Shown: positions 36,322 to 46,732 of the stretch, one piece after another
Position numbering within the stretch: position 1 is the stretch's first letter
How the letters are laid out: every line of letters starts with the position of its first letter
Origin: Marinobacter confluentis
GTDB lineage: Bacteria; Pseudomonadota; Gammaproteobacteria; Pseudomonadales; Oleiphilaceae
DNA length: 64,000 nucleotides
NCBI RefSeq assembly: GCF_004785685.1
Contig: NZ_SRPF01000005.1
Coordinates: forward strand, 124,001-188,000
Direction of reading: 5' to 3'
Program-made: the position numbers and the translations under genes
The notes under the pieces: generated by a model
The model's input: only the letters and a program-made list of their open reading frames with translations
The model's database searches: none
Told to the model about the DNA's origin: nothing

Positions 36322-37326
36322 TTAACCGCCCAGTACCCGGTCATCGCCACGAAGGCTAGCCGGCGGCCAGTTATCAAGACGCATACCCAGGGACAGACCA
36401 CGTGAGGCCAGTACGTCCTTGATCTCAGTGAGCGACTTCTTACCAAGGTTAGGCGTCTTAAGCAGCTCAACTTCTGTGCGCTGGATCAGATCGCCGATGT
36501 AGTAAATATTTTCAGCTTTCAGGCAATTCGCTGAACGCACTGTCAGTTCCAGATCATCAACCGGGCGCAGGAGGATCGGATCAATTTCTTCCTCTTCCTC
36601 AACGCGCTCTGGCTCTTTCTCATGATCAAAATCGACAAATACTGCCAGTTGCTGCTGGAGAATAGTCGCGGCCCGGCGAATCGCTTCTTCCGGATCGATG
36701 GTGCCATTGGTTTCCAGATCAATAACCAGCTTGTCCAGGTCAGTGCGCTGCTCAACACGCGCGCTCTCTACGGCGTAGGCGACGCGGCGAACAGGACTGA
36801 AGGTGGCGTCCAGCTGCAGGCGCCCGATAGCGCGAGTCTCGTCTTCTTCAAGGCCACGCTGATCCGCTGGCTCATAGCCACGACCGCGAGCGACCTTAAG
36901 ACGAATGTTGATCTCGCCTTTGGCGCTGAGGTGACAGATCACATGATCCGGGTTGGTAATCTCAACGTCGTGATCCAGTGTGATATCGCCTGCGGTGACA
37001 ACACCCGGGCCCTTCTTGTTCAGAGTGACCTCGGCATCATCACGGCTGCCCATTTTTACCGCAACGCCCTTGAGATTCAGAAGAATCTCGATGACGTCTT
37101 CCTGGACACCTTCAATCGCGCTGTATTCGTGCAGAACACCGTCAATCTGTGCCTCGGTGATCGCGCAGCCCGGCATTGAAGACAAAAGAATGCGACGCAG
37201 GGCACTGCCCAGGGTGTGGCCAAAGCCTCTCTCGAGAGGCTCAAGCGTCACCTTGGCGCGCATTGCGCTGGACTCTTTCACGTCAATGGTACGAGGTGTC
37301 AATAACTCATGTACTGAACGCTGCAT
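36322..37326 (-). CDS. rpoA: RNA polymerase alpha subunit
   Basis: 334 residues (E. coli 329). N-terminal dimerisation domain with [23 protein letters not shown], linker near 235-250 (acidic [10 protein letters not shown]), and a C-terminal domain with [35 protein letters not shown], which contacts UP elements and activators. It lies between rpsD and rplQ as in all gammaproteobacteria. Confidence 0.99.
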   Translation of the reverse strand: MQRSVHELLTPRTIDVKESSAMRAKVTLEPLERGFGHTLGSALRRILLSSMPGCAITEAQIDGVLHEYSAIEGVQEDVIEILLNLKGVAVKMGSRDDAEVTLNKKGPGVVTAGDITLDHDVEITNPDHVICHLSAKGEINIRLKVARGRGYEPADQRGLEEDETRAIGRLQLDATFSPVRRVAYAVESARVEQRTDLDKLVIDLETNGTIDPEEAIRRAATILQQQLAVFVDFDHEKEPERVEEEEEIDPILLRPVDDLELTVRSANCLKAENIYYIGDLIQRTEVELLKTPNLGKKSLTEIKDVLASRGLSLGMRLDNWPPASLRGDDRVLGG

Positions 37327-37360
37327 AGACGCCCCTATTGCTATCGTTGCAAATCAGGCT

Positions 37361-37981
37361 TTACTTGGAGTAAAGCTCGACGATGAGGTTCTCGTTGATG
37401 TCGGCCGGCAACTCAGTACGCTCAGGTACTGAACTGTAAACGCCGGACATCTTGCTGGCGTCGACCTCTACCCAGCTCACCGGTGCGCGGCTGGAAGACA
37501 GATCCAGAGCGCCTTTGACGCGCAGCTGGTTTTTTGCCTTCTCACGTACGCTCACGACATCACCTGGCTTGACCTGATAAGACGGGATGTTCACCAGCTT
37601 ATCGTTCACCAGAATCGCCTTGTGCGAAACGAGCTGACGGGACTCTGCACGGGTGGAACCAAAGCCCATGCGATAAACAACGTTATCCAGACGACCTTCC
37701 AGCAGCTGCAGCAGGTTTTCACCCGTTGCACCTTTGCCGCGGGCGGCCTCTTTGTAATAGTTGCGGAATTGCTTTTCCAGAACGCCGTAGATACGACGGA
37801 CTTTCTGTTTTTCACGAAGCTGTACGCCATATTCGGACAGACGACCGCGACGCGCGCCGTGCATACCCGGCGGAGTCTCGATGTTGCACTTCGTATCGAG
37901 CGCGCGAACACCGCTCTTCAGAAAAAGATCTGTCCCTTCACGACGAGACAGCTTGCACTTCGGGCCTATATAACGAGCCAT
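37361..37981 (-). CDS. rpsD: 30S ribosomal protein S4
   Basis: 206 residues, the same length as in E. coli. Begins [23 protein letters not shown]; the S4 RNA-binding domain ([24 protein letters not shown]) is present. A primary 16S binder, and in E. coli the translational repressor of the alpha operon acting on the rpsM leader; only one Cys pair remnant at the N-terminus, so the zinc-free form. Confidence 0.99.
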   Translation of the reverse strand: MARYIGPKCKLSRREGTDLFLKSGVRALDTKCNIETPPGMHGARRGRLSEYGVQLREKQKVRRIYGVLEKQFRNYYKEAARGKGATGENLLQLLEGRLDNVVYRMGFGSTRAESRQLVSHKAILVNDKLVNIPSYQVKPGDVVSVREKAKNQLRVKGALDLSSSRAPVSWVEVDASKMSGVYSSVPERTELPADINENLIVELYSK

Positions 37982-37999
37982 AATTCACTGTCTCCTGTG

Positions 38000-38389
38000 T
38001 TAGACGCGGCGCTTTTTGGGCGGACGACAACCGTTATGGGGAATCGGCGTCACATCAGTGATGTTGGTGATCTTGTACCCGCAGCCGTTAAGCGCGCGTA
38101 CAGCGGATTCACGTCCGGGCCCCGGACCTTTAACCTCTACGTCCAGGTTTTTAAGGCCGTATTCAGCAGCCGCATTACCGGCTCTTTCAGCTGCTACCTG
38201 CGCAGCAAAAGGTGTGCTTTTACGCGACCCACGAAAACCGGAACCACCAGAGGTGGCCCAGGACAATACATTGCCCTGACGGTCAGAAATGGTCACGATA
38301 GTGTTGTTGAAGGACGCGTGAATGTGCGCGACGCCATCAACAACCGTCTTCTTCACCTTTTTACGGGTACGTGTACCTGGCTTTGCCAT
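38000..38389 (-). CDS. rpsK: 30S ribosomal protein S11
   Basis: 129 residues, exact family length. [22 protein letters not shown] and the C-terminal [18 protein letters not shown] are diagnostic. Platform protein of the 30S subunit that helps shape the mRNA exit. 13 bases after rpsM, 18 before rpsD. Confidence 0.99.
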   Translation of the reverse strand: MAKPGTRTRKKVKKTVVDGVAHIHASFNNTIVTISDRQGNVLSWATSGGSGFRGSRKSTPFAAQVAAERAGNAAAEYGLKNLDVEVKGPGPGRESAVRALNGCGYKITNITDVTPIPHNGCRPPKKRRV

Positions 38390-38402
38390 GTTTGCCTACC
38401 TG

Positions 38403-38759
38403 TTACTTACGAATCGGTTTGCGAGGACCTTTACGGGTGCGTGCGTTGGTCTTGGTGCGCTGGCCACGGACGGGAAGCCCATGACGATGACGCAGACCAC
38501 GGTGGCAACCGAGATCCTTCAAACGCTTAATGTTCATCTGAAGTTCACGACGCAGATCGCCTTCGACAGCCAGCTTGCCTACTTCTGTACGAAGTGACTC
38601 AAGCTGCTCGTCGGACAGGTCTTTGACCTTGACGTCCGGCTTGACGCCGGTTGCATCGCAAACCTTCTGGGCTGCTGTCTTACCGACTCCGAAAATATAA
38701 GTCAGTGAGATAACAGCATGTTTGTGATCGGGTATATTGACACCGGCTATACGTGCCAT
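38403..38759 (-). CDS. rpsM: 30S ribosomal protein S13
   Basis: 118 residues from the ATG at 38759 ([17 protein letters not shown]), not the upstream in-frame Met at 38852, which would sit inside the promoter. Head protein contacting the P-site tRNA and the 50S subunit; C-terminal basic tail ([18 protein letters not shown]). First gene of the alpha operon, with a promoter about 65-95 bases upstream. Confidence 0.99.
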   Translation of the reverse strand: MARIAGVNIPDHKHAVISLTYIFGVGKTAAQKVCDATGVKPDVKVKDLSDEQLESLRTEVGKLAVEGDLRRELQMNIKRLKDLGCHRGLRHRHGLPVRGQRTKTNARTRKGPRKPIRK

Positions 38760-38821
38760 CCAAATTACTCCGCGTTCAAAGCTTTGCTGTGTGAATTTTC
38801 CGCCACTATAAAAGGGCGCGA

Positions 38822-38863
38822 AATAATAGCGCCTGACCCCGTGCGAGGTCAAGCGCTATTATT
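38822..38863 (-). promoter_or_regulatory. Sigma70 promoter of the alpha operon inside a palindrome
   Basis: On the minus strand TTGACC (complement of 38847-38852), an 18-base spacer, then TATTAT (complement of 38823-38828); each hexamer is one mismatch from consensus. The whole element is a palindrome: AATAATAGCGC (38822-38832) pairs with GCGCTATTATT (38853-38863), and TGACC with GGTCA inside. The other strand therefore also reads CTGACC-N18-TATTAT. Predicted rpsM leader about 57 bases. Confidence 0.65.
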
Positions 38864-38901
38864 CGTACCCTCTGCAATGTCAGTGCTGAACCCTTGCGGA
38901 T

Positions 38902-39015
38902 TTAACCCTGGCGCTGCTTGTGACGAGGCTCCGAGCAAATGACCCGTACTGAGCCATTGCGACGAATTACTTTGCAGTTACGGCAAATTTTCTTTACCGA
39001 AGCGCGTACTTTCAT
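38902..39015 (-). CDS. rpmJ: 50S ribosomal protein L36
   Basis: 37 residues, [20 protein letters not shown] and onward, ending HKQRQG. The zinc ligands Cys11, Cys14, Cys27 and His32 are kept, so this is the zinc-binding form. Last gene of the spc operon, 30 bases after secY; a 142-base gap separates it from rpsM. Confidence 0.97.
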   Translation of the reverse strand: MKVRASVKKICRNCKVIRRNGSVRVICSEPRHKQRQG

Positions 39016-39045
39016 TGTCGACTCCAGTTTTCAAGGGGAACGGCT

Positions 39046-40368
39046 TTAACCGTTCCGACCATAGCCCTTGAGATTGGATTTCTTCATCAACGAATCATAT
39101 TGATGCGACATCAGATGCGACTGAACCTGAGCCATGAAATCCATCACCACGACTACAACAATCAGCAGTGACGTGCCGCCCAGATAGAAGGGCACATTAC
39201 CCGCCACCATCAGAAACTGTGGGAACAGGGACACTGCTGCAATGTACATTGCACCGAACAGGGTCAGGCGGGTCAGCACACCGTCAATATACTTGGCGGT
39301 CTGATCGCCCGGACGAATGCCCGGAATAAAGGCGCCTGAGCGCTTGAGATTGTCGGCAACTTCTTTCGGGTTATACATCAACGCCGTATAGAAGAAGCAG
39401 AAAAACACGACGGCCGCAGCGAACAGAATGATGTACAGAGGCTGGCTTGGCGCCAGTGCCTGAGACACATCGCTCAGCCACTCCATACCCTCGCCTTGGC
39501 CAAACCACTGACCCAGCGAAGCCGGGAACAGAAGGATGGAAGAGGCAAAGATCGGCGGAATAACCCCCGCCATGTTCACCTTCAGCGGCAGATGGCTGGA
39601 CTGCTGGGCGAAAACCCGTCGACCTTGCTGTCGCTTGGCATAGTTGATCGTAAGCCGTCGTTGCCCGCGCTCCATGAAGACCACGAATCCAATGACCGCA
39701 ACCGCCAGGATACCAATGCCCAGAACAAGCAAAAGGCTCATTTCGCCATTGCGGGCCTGCTCAAGGGTCTGGCCGATCGCACCGGGCAGACCTGCCACAA
39801 TACCCGCGAAAATCAGCAACGAAATCCCGTTACCAACGCCGCGCTCGGTGATCTGCTCACCGAGCCACATCATGAACACGGCACCGCTGACAAAGGACAC
39901 AACCGCCACAAAGTGGAAGCTGAAACTATCGTTAAAAGTTACGCCCTGGGACGCAAGCCCTACCGAAATACCAGTACCCTGAACAAGCGCAAGGATCACT
40001 GTGCCGTAGCGAGTGTACTGGCTGATTTTCCTGCGACCAGCTTCGCCCTCTTTCTTCAGTTGCTCAAGCGTCGGACTGACCGCCGTCATGAGCTGCATGA
40101 TAATAGAGGCAGAGATGTACGGCATGATGCCAAGCGCGAAGATACTCATGCGCTCAAGCGCACCACCGGAAAACATGTTGAACATGCTCAGGATTGTGCC
40201 CTGATTCTGCTCAAACAGTGCTGCCAGGCGCTCAGGGTTGATGCCCGGAACTGGTATATGGGCACCGATCCGGTACACCAACAGTGCCAGGAAGACAAAC
40301 CAGAGCCGCGAACGCAGCTCTGCCAGTCCTTTTCCCCCGCCCGCAGGCAATGATGCTGTCTTGGCCAT
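39046..40368 (-). CDS. secY: Protein translocase subunit SecY
   Basis: 440 residues (E. coli 443). Ten predicted membrane helices; plug and pore-ring region ([43 protein letters not shown]) and the ribosome-binding loop [17 protein letters not shown]. Forms the SecYEG channel. Between rplO and rpmJ as usual for spc. Confidence 0.99.
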   Translation of the reverse strand: MAKTASLPAGGGKGLAELRSRLWFVFLALLVYRIGAHIPVPGINPERLAALFEQNQGTILSMFNMFSGGALERMSIFALGIMPYISASIIMQLMTAVSPTLEQLKKEGEAGRRKISQYTRYGTVILALVQGTGISVGLASQGVTFNDSFSFHFVAVVSFVSGAVFMMWLGEQITERGVGNGISLLIFAGIVAGLPGAIGQTLEQARNGEMSLLLVLGIGILAVAVIGFVVFMERGQRRLTINYAKRQQGRRVFAQQSSHLPLKVNMAGVIPPIFASSILLFPASLGQWFGQGEGMEWLSDVSQALAPSQPLYIILFAAAVVFFCFFYTALMYNPKEVADNLKRSGAFIPGIRPGDQTAKYIDGVLTRLTLFGAMYIAAVSLFPQFLMVAGNVPFYLGGTSLLIVVVVVMDFMAQVQSHLMSHQYDSLMKKSNLKGYGRNG

Positions 40369-40385
40369 TTAGTCCTCGACTCGCC

Positions 40386-40820
40386 TTAGTCTTCGACTTT
40401 ACCGCCCGCGGCAGTAATCGCCTCGCGTGCGCCTTTGGTCACTTTCAGACCCTTGACAGTCACCGCACGGTCCAGCTCGCCGGACAGGATGACCTTGGCT
40501 TCACGAATTTCGTCGCGAATGATGTCTGCTTTCTTCAGAGCTTCCAGATCGGCAACGTCGCCATCCACTTTCGCCAGTTCGTTCAGACGAATTTCAGCCA
40601 CATAGCGCTGTTGACGCGATGTAAAGCCGAACTTCGGCAGACGACGGGCCAACGGCTGCTGACCACCCTCGAAACCGGGAGCTACACTGCCACCGGACCG
40701 GGCTTTCAGACCTTTGTGACCACGGCCACCGGTCTTACCGAGACCGCTACCGATACCACGACCTACTCGCCTTGCGGCGGGGCGTGAACCGGGCTCTGGA
40801 CTAAGTTCGTTCAGACGCAT
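40386..40820 (-). CDS. rplO: 50S ribosomal protein L15
   Basis: 144 residues, same as E. coli. [37 protein letters not shown] is the conserved Gly/Arg-rich N-terminal extension that threads into 23S rRNA. 17 bases before secY; one base after rpmD. Confidence 0.99.
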   Translation of the reverse strand: MRLNELSPEPGSRPAARRVGRGIGSGLGKTGGRGHKGLKARSGGSVAPGFEGGQQPLARRLPKFGFTSRQQRYVAEIRLNELAKVDGDVADLEALKKADIIRDEIREAKVILSGELDRAVTVKGLKVTKGAREAITAAGGKVED

Positions 40821-40821
40821 C

Positions 40822-41010
40822 CTAGTTCTCCTCTACCCGAACCAGGTAGTTAACCCGGTTGATCATGCCGCGAACGGAAGGTGTATCTTCCACTTCAACG
40901 GTGTGACCGATTTTGCGAAGACCCAGGCCCTTCACACAAAGCTTGTGCTTGGGCTGACAGCCGATCGGGCTGCGGGTCAGAGTTACTTTGATCATTTTTG
41001 CGTTCGCCAT
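40822..41010 (-). CDS. rpmD: 50S ribosomal protein L30
   Basis: 62 residues from the ATG at 41010 ([18 protein letters not shown]); the upstream in-frame start lies inside rpsE. E. coli L30 is 59, and a start at MIKVTL is also possible. Ferredoxin-like small protein on the 50S surface. 4 bases after rpsE. Confidence 0.95.
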   Translation of the reverse strand: MANAKMIKVTLTRSPIGCQPKHKLCVKGLGLRKIGHTVEVEDTPSVRGMINRVNYLVRVEEN

Positions 41011-41014
41011 GACT

Positions 41015-41515
41015 TCAACCCAGAATCTCTTCCACGGATTTACCGCGCTTGGCTGCAATATCTTCAGGCGCTTGAGTTGCCTGGAGACCCTTGATGGTGG
41101 AACGTACCACGTTCACCGGGTTGGTTGACCCGTAACACTTGGACAGTACGTTCTGCACACCGGCAACTTCCAGTACGGCGCGCATGGCGCCACCGGCGAT
41201 AATACCGGTACCTTCGGATGCAGGCTGCATGTAGACCTTGGAACCACCGTGCTGCGCCTTGACGGCGTATTGCAGGGTATTTCCGTCCAGCGGAACATCA
41301 ACCATATTCTTTCGCGCAGCTTCCATCGCTTTCTGGATCGCAACCGGCACTTCACGCGCCTTGCCACGACCAAAACCAACGCGACCTTTGCCATCGCCGA
41401 CAACAGTCAGTGCGGTAAACGCAAAGATACGACCACCCTTGACCACCTTGGCAACGCGATTGACCTGGACCAGCTTCTCCTGGAGCTCAGGCGCCTTCTG
41501 TTCGTTAACGCTCAT
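41015..41515 (-). CDS. rpsE: 30S ribosomal protein S5
   Basis: 166 residues (E. coli 167). The ATG at 41515 has GGTGGAGAAG directly upstream; a GTG three codons earlier is less likely. dsRBD-like N-half with [25 protein letters not shown] and the decoding-fidelity region [14 protein letters not shown], then [21 protein letters not shown] C-half. 12 bases after rplR. Confidence 0.99.
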   Translation of the reverse strand: MSVNEQKAPELQEKLVQVNRVAKVVKGGRIFAFTALTVVGDGKGRVGFGRGKAREVPVAIQKAMEAARKNMVDVPLDGNTLQYAVKAQHGGSKVYMQPASEGTGIIAGGAMRAVLEVAGVQNVLSKCYGSTNPVNVVRSTIKGLQATQAPEDIAAKRGKSVEEILG

Positions 41516-41527
41516 CTTCTCCACCTC

Positions 41528-41875
41528 TTAGAATTGCAAGCCAGCTTCACGGGCTGCGTCGGCCAGAGCCTGTACACGACCGTGATAACGGTAACCGGAA
41601 CGGTCAAAAGCAACCCGCTCCACTCCTGCCGCCTTGGCACGCTCAGCAATCAGCTGACCGACTTTCTTGGCGGCGTCCACGTTACCGGTTGCACCCTGGC
41701 GCAGGTCCTTATCCAACGTGGAGGCAGCGGCAATCACTTTGCTGCCGTCTGCAGTCGTAACCTGGGCGTACATATGACGCGGCGTGCGGTGAACGCACAG
41801 ACGGTCAGTACCCAGCCTACGGATTTTCATGCGCACTTTACGTGCGCGACGCAATCTTTCGTTATTCGCGCTCAT
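41528..41875 (-). CDS. rplR: 50S ribosomal protein L18
   Basis: 115 residues (E. coli 117). Basic N-terminus [34 protein letters not shown] and [21 protein letters not shown] at the end. Binds 5S rRNA together with L5 and L25. 9 bases after rplF. Confidence 0.99.
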   Translation of the reverse strand: MSANNERLRRARKVRMKIRRLGTDRLCVHRTPRHMYAQVTTADGSKVIAAASTLDKDLRQGATGNVDAAKKVGQLIAERAKAAGVERVAFDRSGYRYHGRVQALADAAREAGLQF

Positions 41876-41884
41876 AGTCCCGCC

Positions 41885-42418
41885 TTATTTCTTCTTGGCT
41901 TCTTTGCGTCTGACCTGCTCATCCGCATAACGAACACCCTTGCCCTTATAAGGCTCGGGCGGACGGAACGCGCGGACTTCAGCAGCGACCTGGCCAACCT
42001 GTTGCTTGTCGATTCCGCGAATCACAACTTCCGTATTGGACGGAGTTTCAGCGGTAATCCCCTCGGGCAGCTCGTATTCAACCGGGTGCGAAAAACCCAG
42101 TGTCAGATTGAGCTTCTTACCTTGCGCCTGGGCTCGGTAACCTACGCCCGTCAGTGCGAGCTTGCGCTCCCAACCTGTCGTGACACCGGTAACCATGTTG
42201 TTCACCAGCGCACGGGTCGTACCAGCAAGAGCGCGGGACTGTTTGGCGCCATCACGAGCTGCGAAACGCAGGACGTTCTCTTCCTGCTTTACCTCGACCG
42301 CCTGATGGATAGTAATCTGAAGCGCTCCTTTGGAACCCTTCACATTGATTTCCTGTCCGTTCAGCTTAACTTCAACACCGGAAGGCAGAACGACAGGATT
42401 ATTGGCAACCCTGGACAT
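41885..42418 (-). CDS. rplF: 50S ribosomal protein L6
   Basis: 177 residues, same as E. coli. Two L6 domains; C-terminal [27 protein letters not shown] is diagnostic. Sits near the factor-binding site and stalk base. 9 bases after rpsH. Confidence 0.99.
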   Translation of the reverse strand: MSRVANNPVVLPSGVEVKLNGQEINVKGSKGALQITIHQAVEVKQEENVLRFAARDGAKQSRALAGTTRALVNNMVTGVTTGWERKLALTGVGYRAQAQGKKLNLTLGFSHPVEYELPEGITAETPSNTEVVIRGIDKQQVGQVAAEVRAFRPPEPYKGKGVRYADEQVRRKEAKKK

Positions 42419-42427
42419 AGTGTTCTC

Positions 42428-42820
42428 CTAAAATACGGTGCAGATGACTTCGCCACCTACGCCGGCAGCACGTGCAGCGCGATCTGTCATAACGCCCTTC
42501 GACGTAGAAACAATCGCGACTCCCAAACCACCGGAAACCTTCGGCAGTTCCCCTGTGCCCTTGTACTGGCGCAGACTTGGACGACTTACCCGCGTGATTT
42601 TCTCAATGACCGGCTTGCCGCCGAAATACTTGAGATTAATCGTCAACTGGGGCTTGGCATCAGCTGAAACGGAAAAATCTGACACGTAACCTTCGTCCTT
42701 CAGGACCTGGGCTACGGAGATCTTCATTTTTGAAGATGGCATGGCCACGTCGACCTTCTGTGCCATCTGTGCATTACGAATACGTGTGAACATATCCGCA
42801 AGCGTATCTTGCATACTCAT
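42428..42820 (-). CDS. rpsH: 30S ribosomal protein S8
   Basis: 130 residues from the ATG at 42820 ([18 protein letters not shown]); the longer frame to 42877 runs through hairpins. A primary 16S binder, and in E. coli the translational repressor of the spc operon. Ends [37 protein letters not shown] tail as expected. An 88-base gap with two hairpins precedes it. Confidence 0.99.
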   Translation of the reverse strand: MSMQDTLADMFTRIRNAQMAQKVDVAMPSSKMKISVAQVLKDEGYVSDFSVSADAKPQLTINLKYFGGKPVIEKITRVSRPSLRQYKGTGELPKVSGGLGVAIVSTSKGVMTDRAARAAGVGGEVICTVF

Positions 42821-42853
42821 CGGTATGAGACTCCTGCTCTTTTTAGTTGTGCA

Positions 42854-42904
42854 GCGGTGCGCTACACCGCTTACCAACGGGTATCGGGCCTATGGCCTGA
42901 TACC
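42854..42904 (-). other. Two tandem hairpins in the rpsN-rpsH gap
   Basis: GCGGTG-CGCTA-CACCGC (42854-42870) and GGTATCGGGCC-TAT-GGCCTGATACC (42880-42904, one G-T pair). Neither has a T-tract on the minus strand, so they look like RNA structures rather than terminators. They lie immediately after the rpsN stop and before the rpsH ribosome binding site. Confidence 0.6.
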
Positions 42905-42908
42905 TGCC

Positions 42909-43214
42909 TTACCAGCTTGCTTTGGTCAGACCCGGTACGTCACCGCGCATACCAGCTTCACGCAATTTAATGCGAGACAGCTTGAACTTGCGCAGAACGC
43001 CGTGGGGACGACCTGTCACCTGGCAACGATTACGAAGACGCGACGGGCTTGCATTGCGGGGAAGCTTTTGCAGCTTCACCTGGGCATCCCAACGGTCATC
43101 ATCGCTGGTATTCGGGTTTTTGATAATCGCCTTGAGTTCAGCACGCTTGGCTGCAAACTTCGCAACCGTCGCTTCGCGCTTGAACTCCCGGTTCTTCATG
43201 GAAACCTTAGCCAT
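42909..43214 (-). CDS. rpsN: 30S ribosomal protein S14
   Basis: 101 residues, the long zinc-free form: only one Cys ([11 protein letters not shown]) instead of the two CxxC pairs of the 61-residue type. C-terminal [17 protein letters not shown] is typical. Head of the 30S subunit. 12 bases after rplE. Confidence 0.99.
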   Translation of the reverse strand: MAKVSMKNREFKREATVAKFAAKRAELKAIIKNPNTSDDDRWDAQVKLQKLPRNASPSRLRNRCQVTGRPHGVLRKFKLSRIKLREAGMRGDVPGLTKASW

Positions 43215-43226
43215 TACACTCGTTCC

Positions 43227-43766
43227 TTATTTCTTGAACGGAAAGCCGAACGCTTTCAACAGTTCGCGACCTTCATCGTCGGTACCGGCAGTGGTGGTAA
43301 TGGTGATATCAAGACCGCGGATCTTGTCGACTCTGTCGTACTCGATCTCGGGGAATATGATTTGCTCACGCACGCCCATGCTGTAGTTACCACGACCATC
43401 GAAGGACTTGGGATTCAGGCCGCGGAAGTCACGAATGCGGGGAACCGCAATGTGAACCAGGCGATCAAAGAAATCCCACATACGCTCACCGCGCAGGGTA
43501 ACCTTGCAACCAATCGGCCAACCTTCACGGATCTTGAAACCCGCAACGGATTTACGTGCCAGGGTGACAACTGCTTTCTGACCTGCCAGGCGCTCTAGAT
43601 CCGCCACAGCATTCTCAATAAGCTTCTTGTCACCGACCGCTTCGCCGACACCCATGTTCAGGGTGATTTTCTCGATACGCGGCACCTGCATGATGTTCTT
43701 GTAGCTGAACTCTTTCTGCAGGGCGGGTACCACTTCCTGACTGTACTGCTCTTTCATATTAAGCAT
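43227..43766 (-). CDS. rplE: 50S ribosomal protein L5
   Basis: 179 residues if started at the ATG at 43766 ([16 protein letters not shown]), equal to E. coli; a GGTGG sequence precedes it. MKEQ three codons on is an alternative. [20 protein letters not shown] and FPFKK at the end. Binds 5S rRNA and forms a bridge to S13. In E. coli this is the S8 repression target. Confidence 0.97.
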   Translation of the reverse strand: MLNMKEQYSQEVVPALQKEFSYKNIMQVPRIEKITLNMGVGEAVGDKKLIENAVADLERLAGQKAVVTLARKSVAGFKIREGWPIGCKVTLRGERMWDFFDRLVHIAVPRIRDFRGLNPKSFDGRGNYSMGVREQIIFPEIEYDRVDKIRGLDITITTTAGTDDEGRELLKAFGFPFKK

Positions 43767-43781
43767 CGTAACCACCACCGC

Positions 43782-44102
43782 TTACTGGTTATCGACGACT
43801 TCTTTCGTGGACTTGAAAATCCGCACTTTGGCGCCGTCTTCCTTGATCTGGAAGCCTACGCGATCGGCTTTGCCGGTCTGCGGATTAAAAATAGCCACGT
43901 TGGAAGCCTGGATAGGTGCTTCTTTCTCGACGATGCCACCCTGGGTGCCAAGCATCGGGTTTGGTTTCGTGTGCTTCTTGATCATGTTGATCCCTGAAAC
44001 AAGCACTCGACCATCGTCCTGAACTTTCAGGACTTTACCACGTTTGCCTTGGTCTTTACCCGTAGTGACGATAACTTCGTCATCTCGTTTGATCTTTTTC
44101 AT
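43782..44102 (-). CDS. rplX: 50S ribosomal protein L24
   Basis: 106 residues (E. coli 104). KOW motif near the start ([21 protein letters not shown]), then [11 protein letters not shown]. Early assembly initiator protein of the 50S. 16 bases after rplN. Confidence 0.99.
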   Translation of the reverse strand: MKKIKRDDEVIVTTGKDQGKRGKVLKVQDDGRVLVSGINMIKKHTKPNPMLGTQGGIVEKEAPIQASNVAIFNPQTGKADRVGFQIKEDGAKVRIFKSTKEVVDNQ

Positions 44103-44118
44103 AACCGGCCTCTGGTCC

Positions 44119-44487
44119 TTAAAGTACTTCGGGTGCCAGTGAAATAATTTTCATGAACTTCTCATTTCGCAGTTCACGGGTAACCGGTCCGAAGATACGG
44201 GTACCAATGGGAGCGTCCTGATTGTTCAGAAGTACTGCCGCGTTTCCGTCAAAACGGATCAGCGACCCGTCGGGACGACGCACACCCTTGCGGGTACGTA
44301 CTACAACAGCTTTCAGGACCTGGCCTTTCTTCACTTTGCCGCGGGGTATGGCTTCCTTAACGGTCACCTTAATGATGTCCCCGACGCTGGCGTAACGCCT
44401 GTGTGAACCGCCCAGGACCTTGATGCACATAACTTGCCGTGCACCGCTGTTGTCCGCGACTTCAAGCATTGTTTGAGTCTGAATCAT
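44119..44487 (-). CDS. rplN: 50S ribosomal protein L14
   Basis: 122 residues (E. coli 123). [28 protein letters not shown] is near invariant; GPVTRELR and LAPEVL close it. Forms intersubunit bridge B8 and the RsfS site. First gene of the spc set, only 18 bases after rpsQ, with no room for a separate promoter of usual size unless it lies inside rpsQ. Confidence 0.99.
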   Translation of the reverse strand: MIQTQTMLEVADNSGARQVMCIKVLGGSHRRYASVGDIIKVTVKEAIPRGKVKKGQVLKAVVVRTRKGVRRPDGSLIRFDGNAAVLLNNQDAPIGTRIFGPVTRELRNEKFMKIISLAPEVL

Positions 44488-44505
44488 GGTTGTTCTCCGG
44501 GCGAA

Positions 44506-44772
44506 TTACACCTTGGATGCACGCTCGGTGACCTCAACCAGAGCCCAGCTCTTGGTCTTGGAGACCGGACGGGTTTCCTGGATTGTAACGGTGTCACCAA
44601 TGTTGCACTGATTGCTTTCATCGTGAGCATGGATCTTGGACGAGCGCTTCATGTACTTACCGTACAGAGGATGCTTCACCTGGCGCTCAACCAGAACCAC
44701 AATGGATTTCTCCATCTTGTTGCTCACGACCTTGCCGCTCAGGGTTCTGGCAGTTTGGGTAGCTTCAGTCAT
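44506..44772 (-). CDS. rpsQ: 30S ribosomal protein S17
   Basis: 88 residues (E. coli 84). OB-fold primary binder with [28 protein letters not shown]. Last gene of the S10 operon, 1 base after rpmC. Confidence 0.99.
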   Translation of the reverse strand: MTEATQTARTLSGKVVSNKMEKSIVVLVERQVKHPLYGKYMKRSSKIHAHDESNQCNIGDTVTIQETRPVSKTKSWALVEVTERASKV

Positions 44773-44773
44773 G

Positions 44774-44968
44774 TTACTGTCCTGCCTTTTCGTTCATAAC
44801 TGTCTTCACACGAGCAATGTCGCGTTTCACCTTCGGAAGAAGGTGAGACTGATTCAGCTGACCTGTCGCTTTACGCATGCGCAGGTTGAACTGCTCCTTC
44901 AGGAGGTCGATCAGCTCTTGGTTCAGCTCCTCGACTGACTTTTCACGCAGCTCTGTTGCTTTCATCAC
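44774..44968 (-). CDS. rpmC: 50S ribosomal protein L29
   Basis: 64 residues (E. coli 63). Helical hairpin [38 protein letters not shown]2 or M1 start (MMKATE) both possible. Sits by the exit tunnel next to L23. Overlaps rplP by 4 bases. Confidence 0.99.
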   Translation of the reverse strand: MMKATELREKSVEELNQELIDLLKEQFNLRMRKATGQLNQSHLLPKVKRDIARVKTVMNEKAGQ

Positions 44969-45378
44969 ATCACCTTCCTCGTTACAAAGGTGGTCTGTAC
45001 GGGCAGTTTCGCCGCAGCGAGAGTGAAGGCTTCGCGAGCAATTTCCTCAGAAACACCTTCCATCTCGTAGAGCATACGGCCTGGCTGAATTTCAGCCACC
45101 CAATACTCGACAGAACCCTTACCTTTACCCATTCGTACTTCCAGCGGCTTGCTGGAGATCGGCTTGTCCGGGAAAATCCGGATCCAGATCTTCCCGCCCC
45201 GCTTGATGCGACGTGTCATGGTACGACGCGCTGCCTCAATCTGGCGCGCAGTTATACGTCCACGAGTTGTCGCCTTCAATCCGTATTCACCGAAGCTCAC
45301 CTTGTTCGAGCGGTGTGCAAGACCGGTGTTACGGCCTTTCATTACCTTGCGAAATTTGGTGCGTTTTGGTTGCAGCAT
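44965..45378 (-). CDS. rplP: 50S ribosomal protein L16
   Basis: 137 residues (E. coli 136). [19 protein letters not shown] start; R-rich region [31 protein letters not shown] is diagnostic. Near the A-site tRNA elbow. 12 bases after rpsC. Confidence 0.99.
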   Translation of the reverse strand: MLQPKRTKFRKVMKGRNTGLAHRSNKVSFGEYGLKATTRGRITARQIEAARRTMTRRIKRGGKIWIRIFPDKPISSKPLEVRMGKGKGSVEYWVAEIQPGRMLYEMEGVSEEIAREAFTLAAAKLPVQTTFVTRKVM

Positions 45379-45390
45379 AAGAGTGCCCCT

Positions 45391-46074
45391 TTACTTAGAA
45401 CCTTTCTTCCCAGAGGCTTTCTTGTCAGCACGGACCTGCTCCATACCACCAAGAATCTCACCTTTGAAGATCCATACCTTGACGCCGATGATGCCGTAGG
45501 TGGTTTTCGCTTCGTAGGTCGAGTAATCGATATCTGCACGCAGTGTGTGCAGCGGAACGCGACCTTCGCGATACCACTCGGAACGGGCAATTTCAGCGCC
45601 CCCGAGACGACCGCCTACCTGGATCTTGATACCCTTGGCACCCTGACGCATGGCGTTCTGTACCGCGCGCTTCATGGCACGACGGAACATGACACGACGT
45701 TCAAGCTGGCCGGCAACGTTTTGCGCTACCAGGCGGGCATCCAGATCCGGCTTGCGGACTTCTTCGATGTTGATGTGCACAGGCACACCCATCATGTCGC
45801 TAACTTCGCGACGAAGACGGTCAACATCCTCACCCTTCTTACCGATAACGATACCGGGGCGGGCGGTATGGATCGTGATACGGGCGTTCTGAGCTGGGCG
45901 CTCGATCACAATCTTGCTGACAGACGCCTTTACCAGACGCTTGTCGAGGAATTCGCGAACCTGAATATCGTTCAACAGGTTGTTCGCGTATTCCGCTTTT
46001 TCGGCGTACCACACTGAGTTGTGCTCTTTGATCACACCCAGGCGCATGCCGGTTGGATTTACTTTATGACCCAT
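45391..46074 (-). CDS. rpsC: 30S ribosomal protein S3
   Basis: 227 residues (E. coli 233). [26 protein letters not shown] domain with GxxG loop [14 protein letters not shown]-terminal [19 protein letters not shown] segment and Lys tail. Part of the mRNA entry helicase. 11 bases after rplV. Confidence 0.99.
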   Translation of the reverse strand: MGHKVNPTGMRLGVIKEHNSVWYAEKAEYANNLLNDIQVREFLDKRLVKASVSKIVIERPAQNARITIHTARPGIVIGKKGEDVDRLRREVSDMMGVPVHINIEEVRKPDLDARLVAQNVAGQLERRVMFRRAMKRAVQNAMRQGAKGIKIQVGGRLGGAEIARSEWYREGRVPLHTLRADIDYSTYEAKTTYGIIGVKVWIFKGEILGGMEQVRADKKASGKKGSK

Positions 46075-46085
46075 CTGAGCATCTC

Positions 46086-46418
46086 CTACTTGTCGGCGAC
46101 CTTGACGGTGATATGACAGGTGCGCTTGAAAATTCTATCAGCGCGCCCCTTGGCTCGAGCTTTGATTCGCTTGAGCGTCGGACCTTCATCCACCATCACG
46201 GTGGATACCCGCAGATCATCTACGTCCAGACCTTCGTTGTGCTCAGCGTTGGCAATGGCAGACTCAAGCGCTTTCTTGAGAATGACCGCTGCCTTCTTAG
46301 GGCTGAAAGTCAGAATATTCAGGGCGTCCTCAACAGCCTTGCCGCGTACTTGGTCAGCGACAAGACGTGCTTTCTGAGCTGAGAGGCGAGCGCCCTTGTA
46401 CTTGGCTGCTACTTCCAT
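46086..46418 (-). CDS. rplV: 50S ribosomal protein L22
   Basis: 110 residues, same as E. coli. The long beta-hairpin that lines the exit tunnel is seen near [22 protein letters not shown] (residues about 80-100). 15 bases after rpsS. Confidence 0.99.
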   Translation of the reverse strand: MEVAAKYKGARLSAQKARLVADQVRGKAVEDALNILTFSPKKAAVILKKALESAIANAEHNEGLDVDDLRVSTVMVDEGPTLKRIKARAKGRADRIFKRTCHITVKVADK

Positions 46419-46433
46419 TTTTATTACCTCAAA

Positions 46434-46709
46434 TCAGCGTTTAGCTTTCTTGTCGGCCGCATGACCACGATAAGTACGCGTTGCCGCGAACTCACCCAGT
46501 TTATGTCCAACCATATCTTCGGTGACATAAACCGGCACGTGCTGCTTGCCGTTGTGGACTGCAATGGTCAGGCCTACGAACTCCGGAAAAATCGTGGAAC
46601 GGCGCGACCAGGTCTTGATCGGTCGCTTGTCGTTCGCTTCCAGAGCTGCCTCGACCTTCTTCAACAGATGCAGGTCTATAAAAGGACCTTTCTTCAAAGA
46701 ACGTGGCAC
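46434..46709 (-). CDS. rpsS: 30S ribosomal protein S19
   Basis: 91 residues (E. coli 92). [20 protein letters not shown] start and [22 protein letters not shown] end. Head protein that contacts S13. 23 bases after rplB. Confidence 0.99.
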   Translation of the reverse strand: MPRSLKKGPFIDLHLLKKVEAALEANDKRPIKTWSRRSTIFPEFVGLTIAVHNGKQHVPVYVTEDMVGHKLGEFAATRTYRGHAADKKAKR

Positions 46710-46732
46710 AGCAATTACCTCTATGTAGTCGT

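Noticed and set aside
38760..38852. N-terminal extension of rpsM to an upstream Met
   Set aside because: The extension lies in the leader and reaches the promoter -35; S13 proteins start MARIAGV.
41249..42667. 472-codon plus-strand frame over rpsE-rplR-rplF-rpsH
   Set aside because: Antisense to four conserved ribosomal protein genes.
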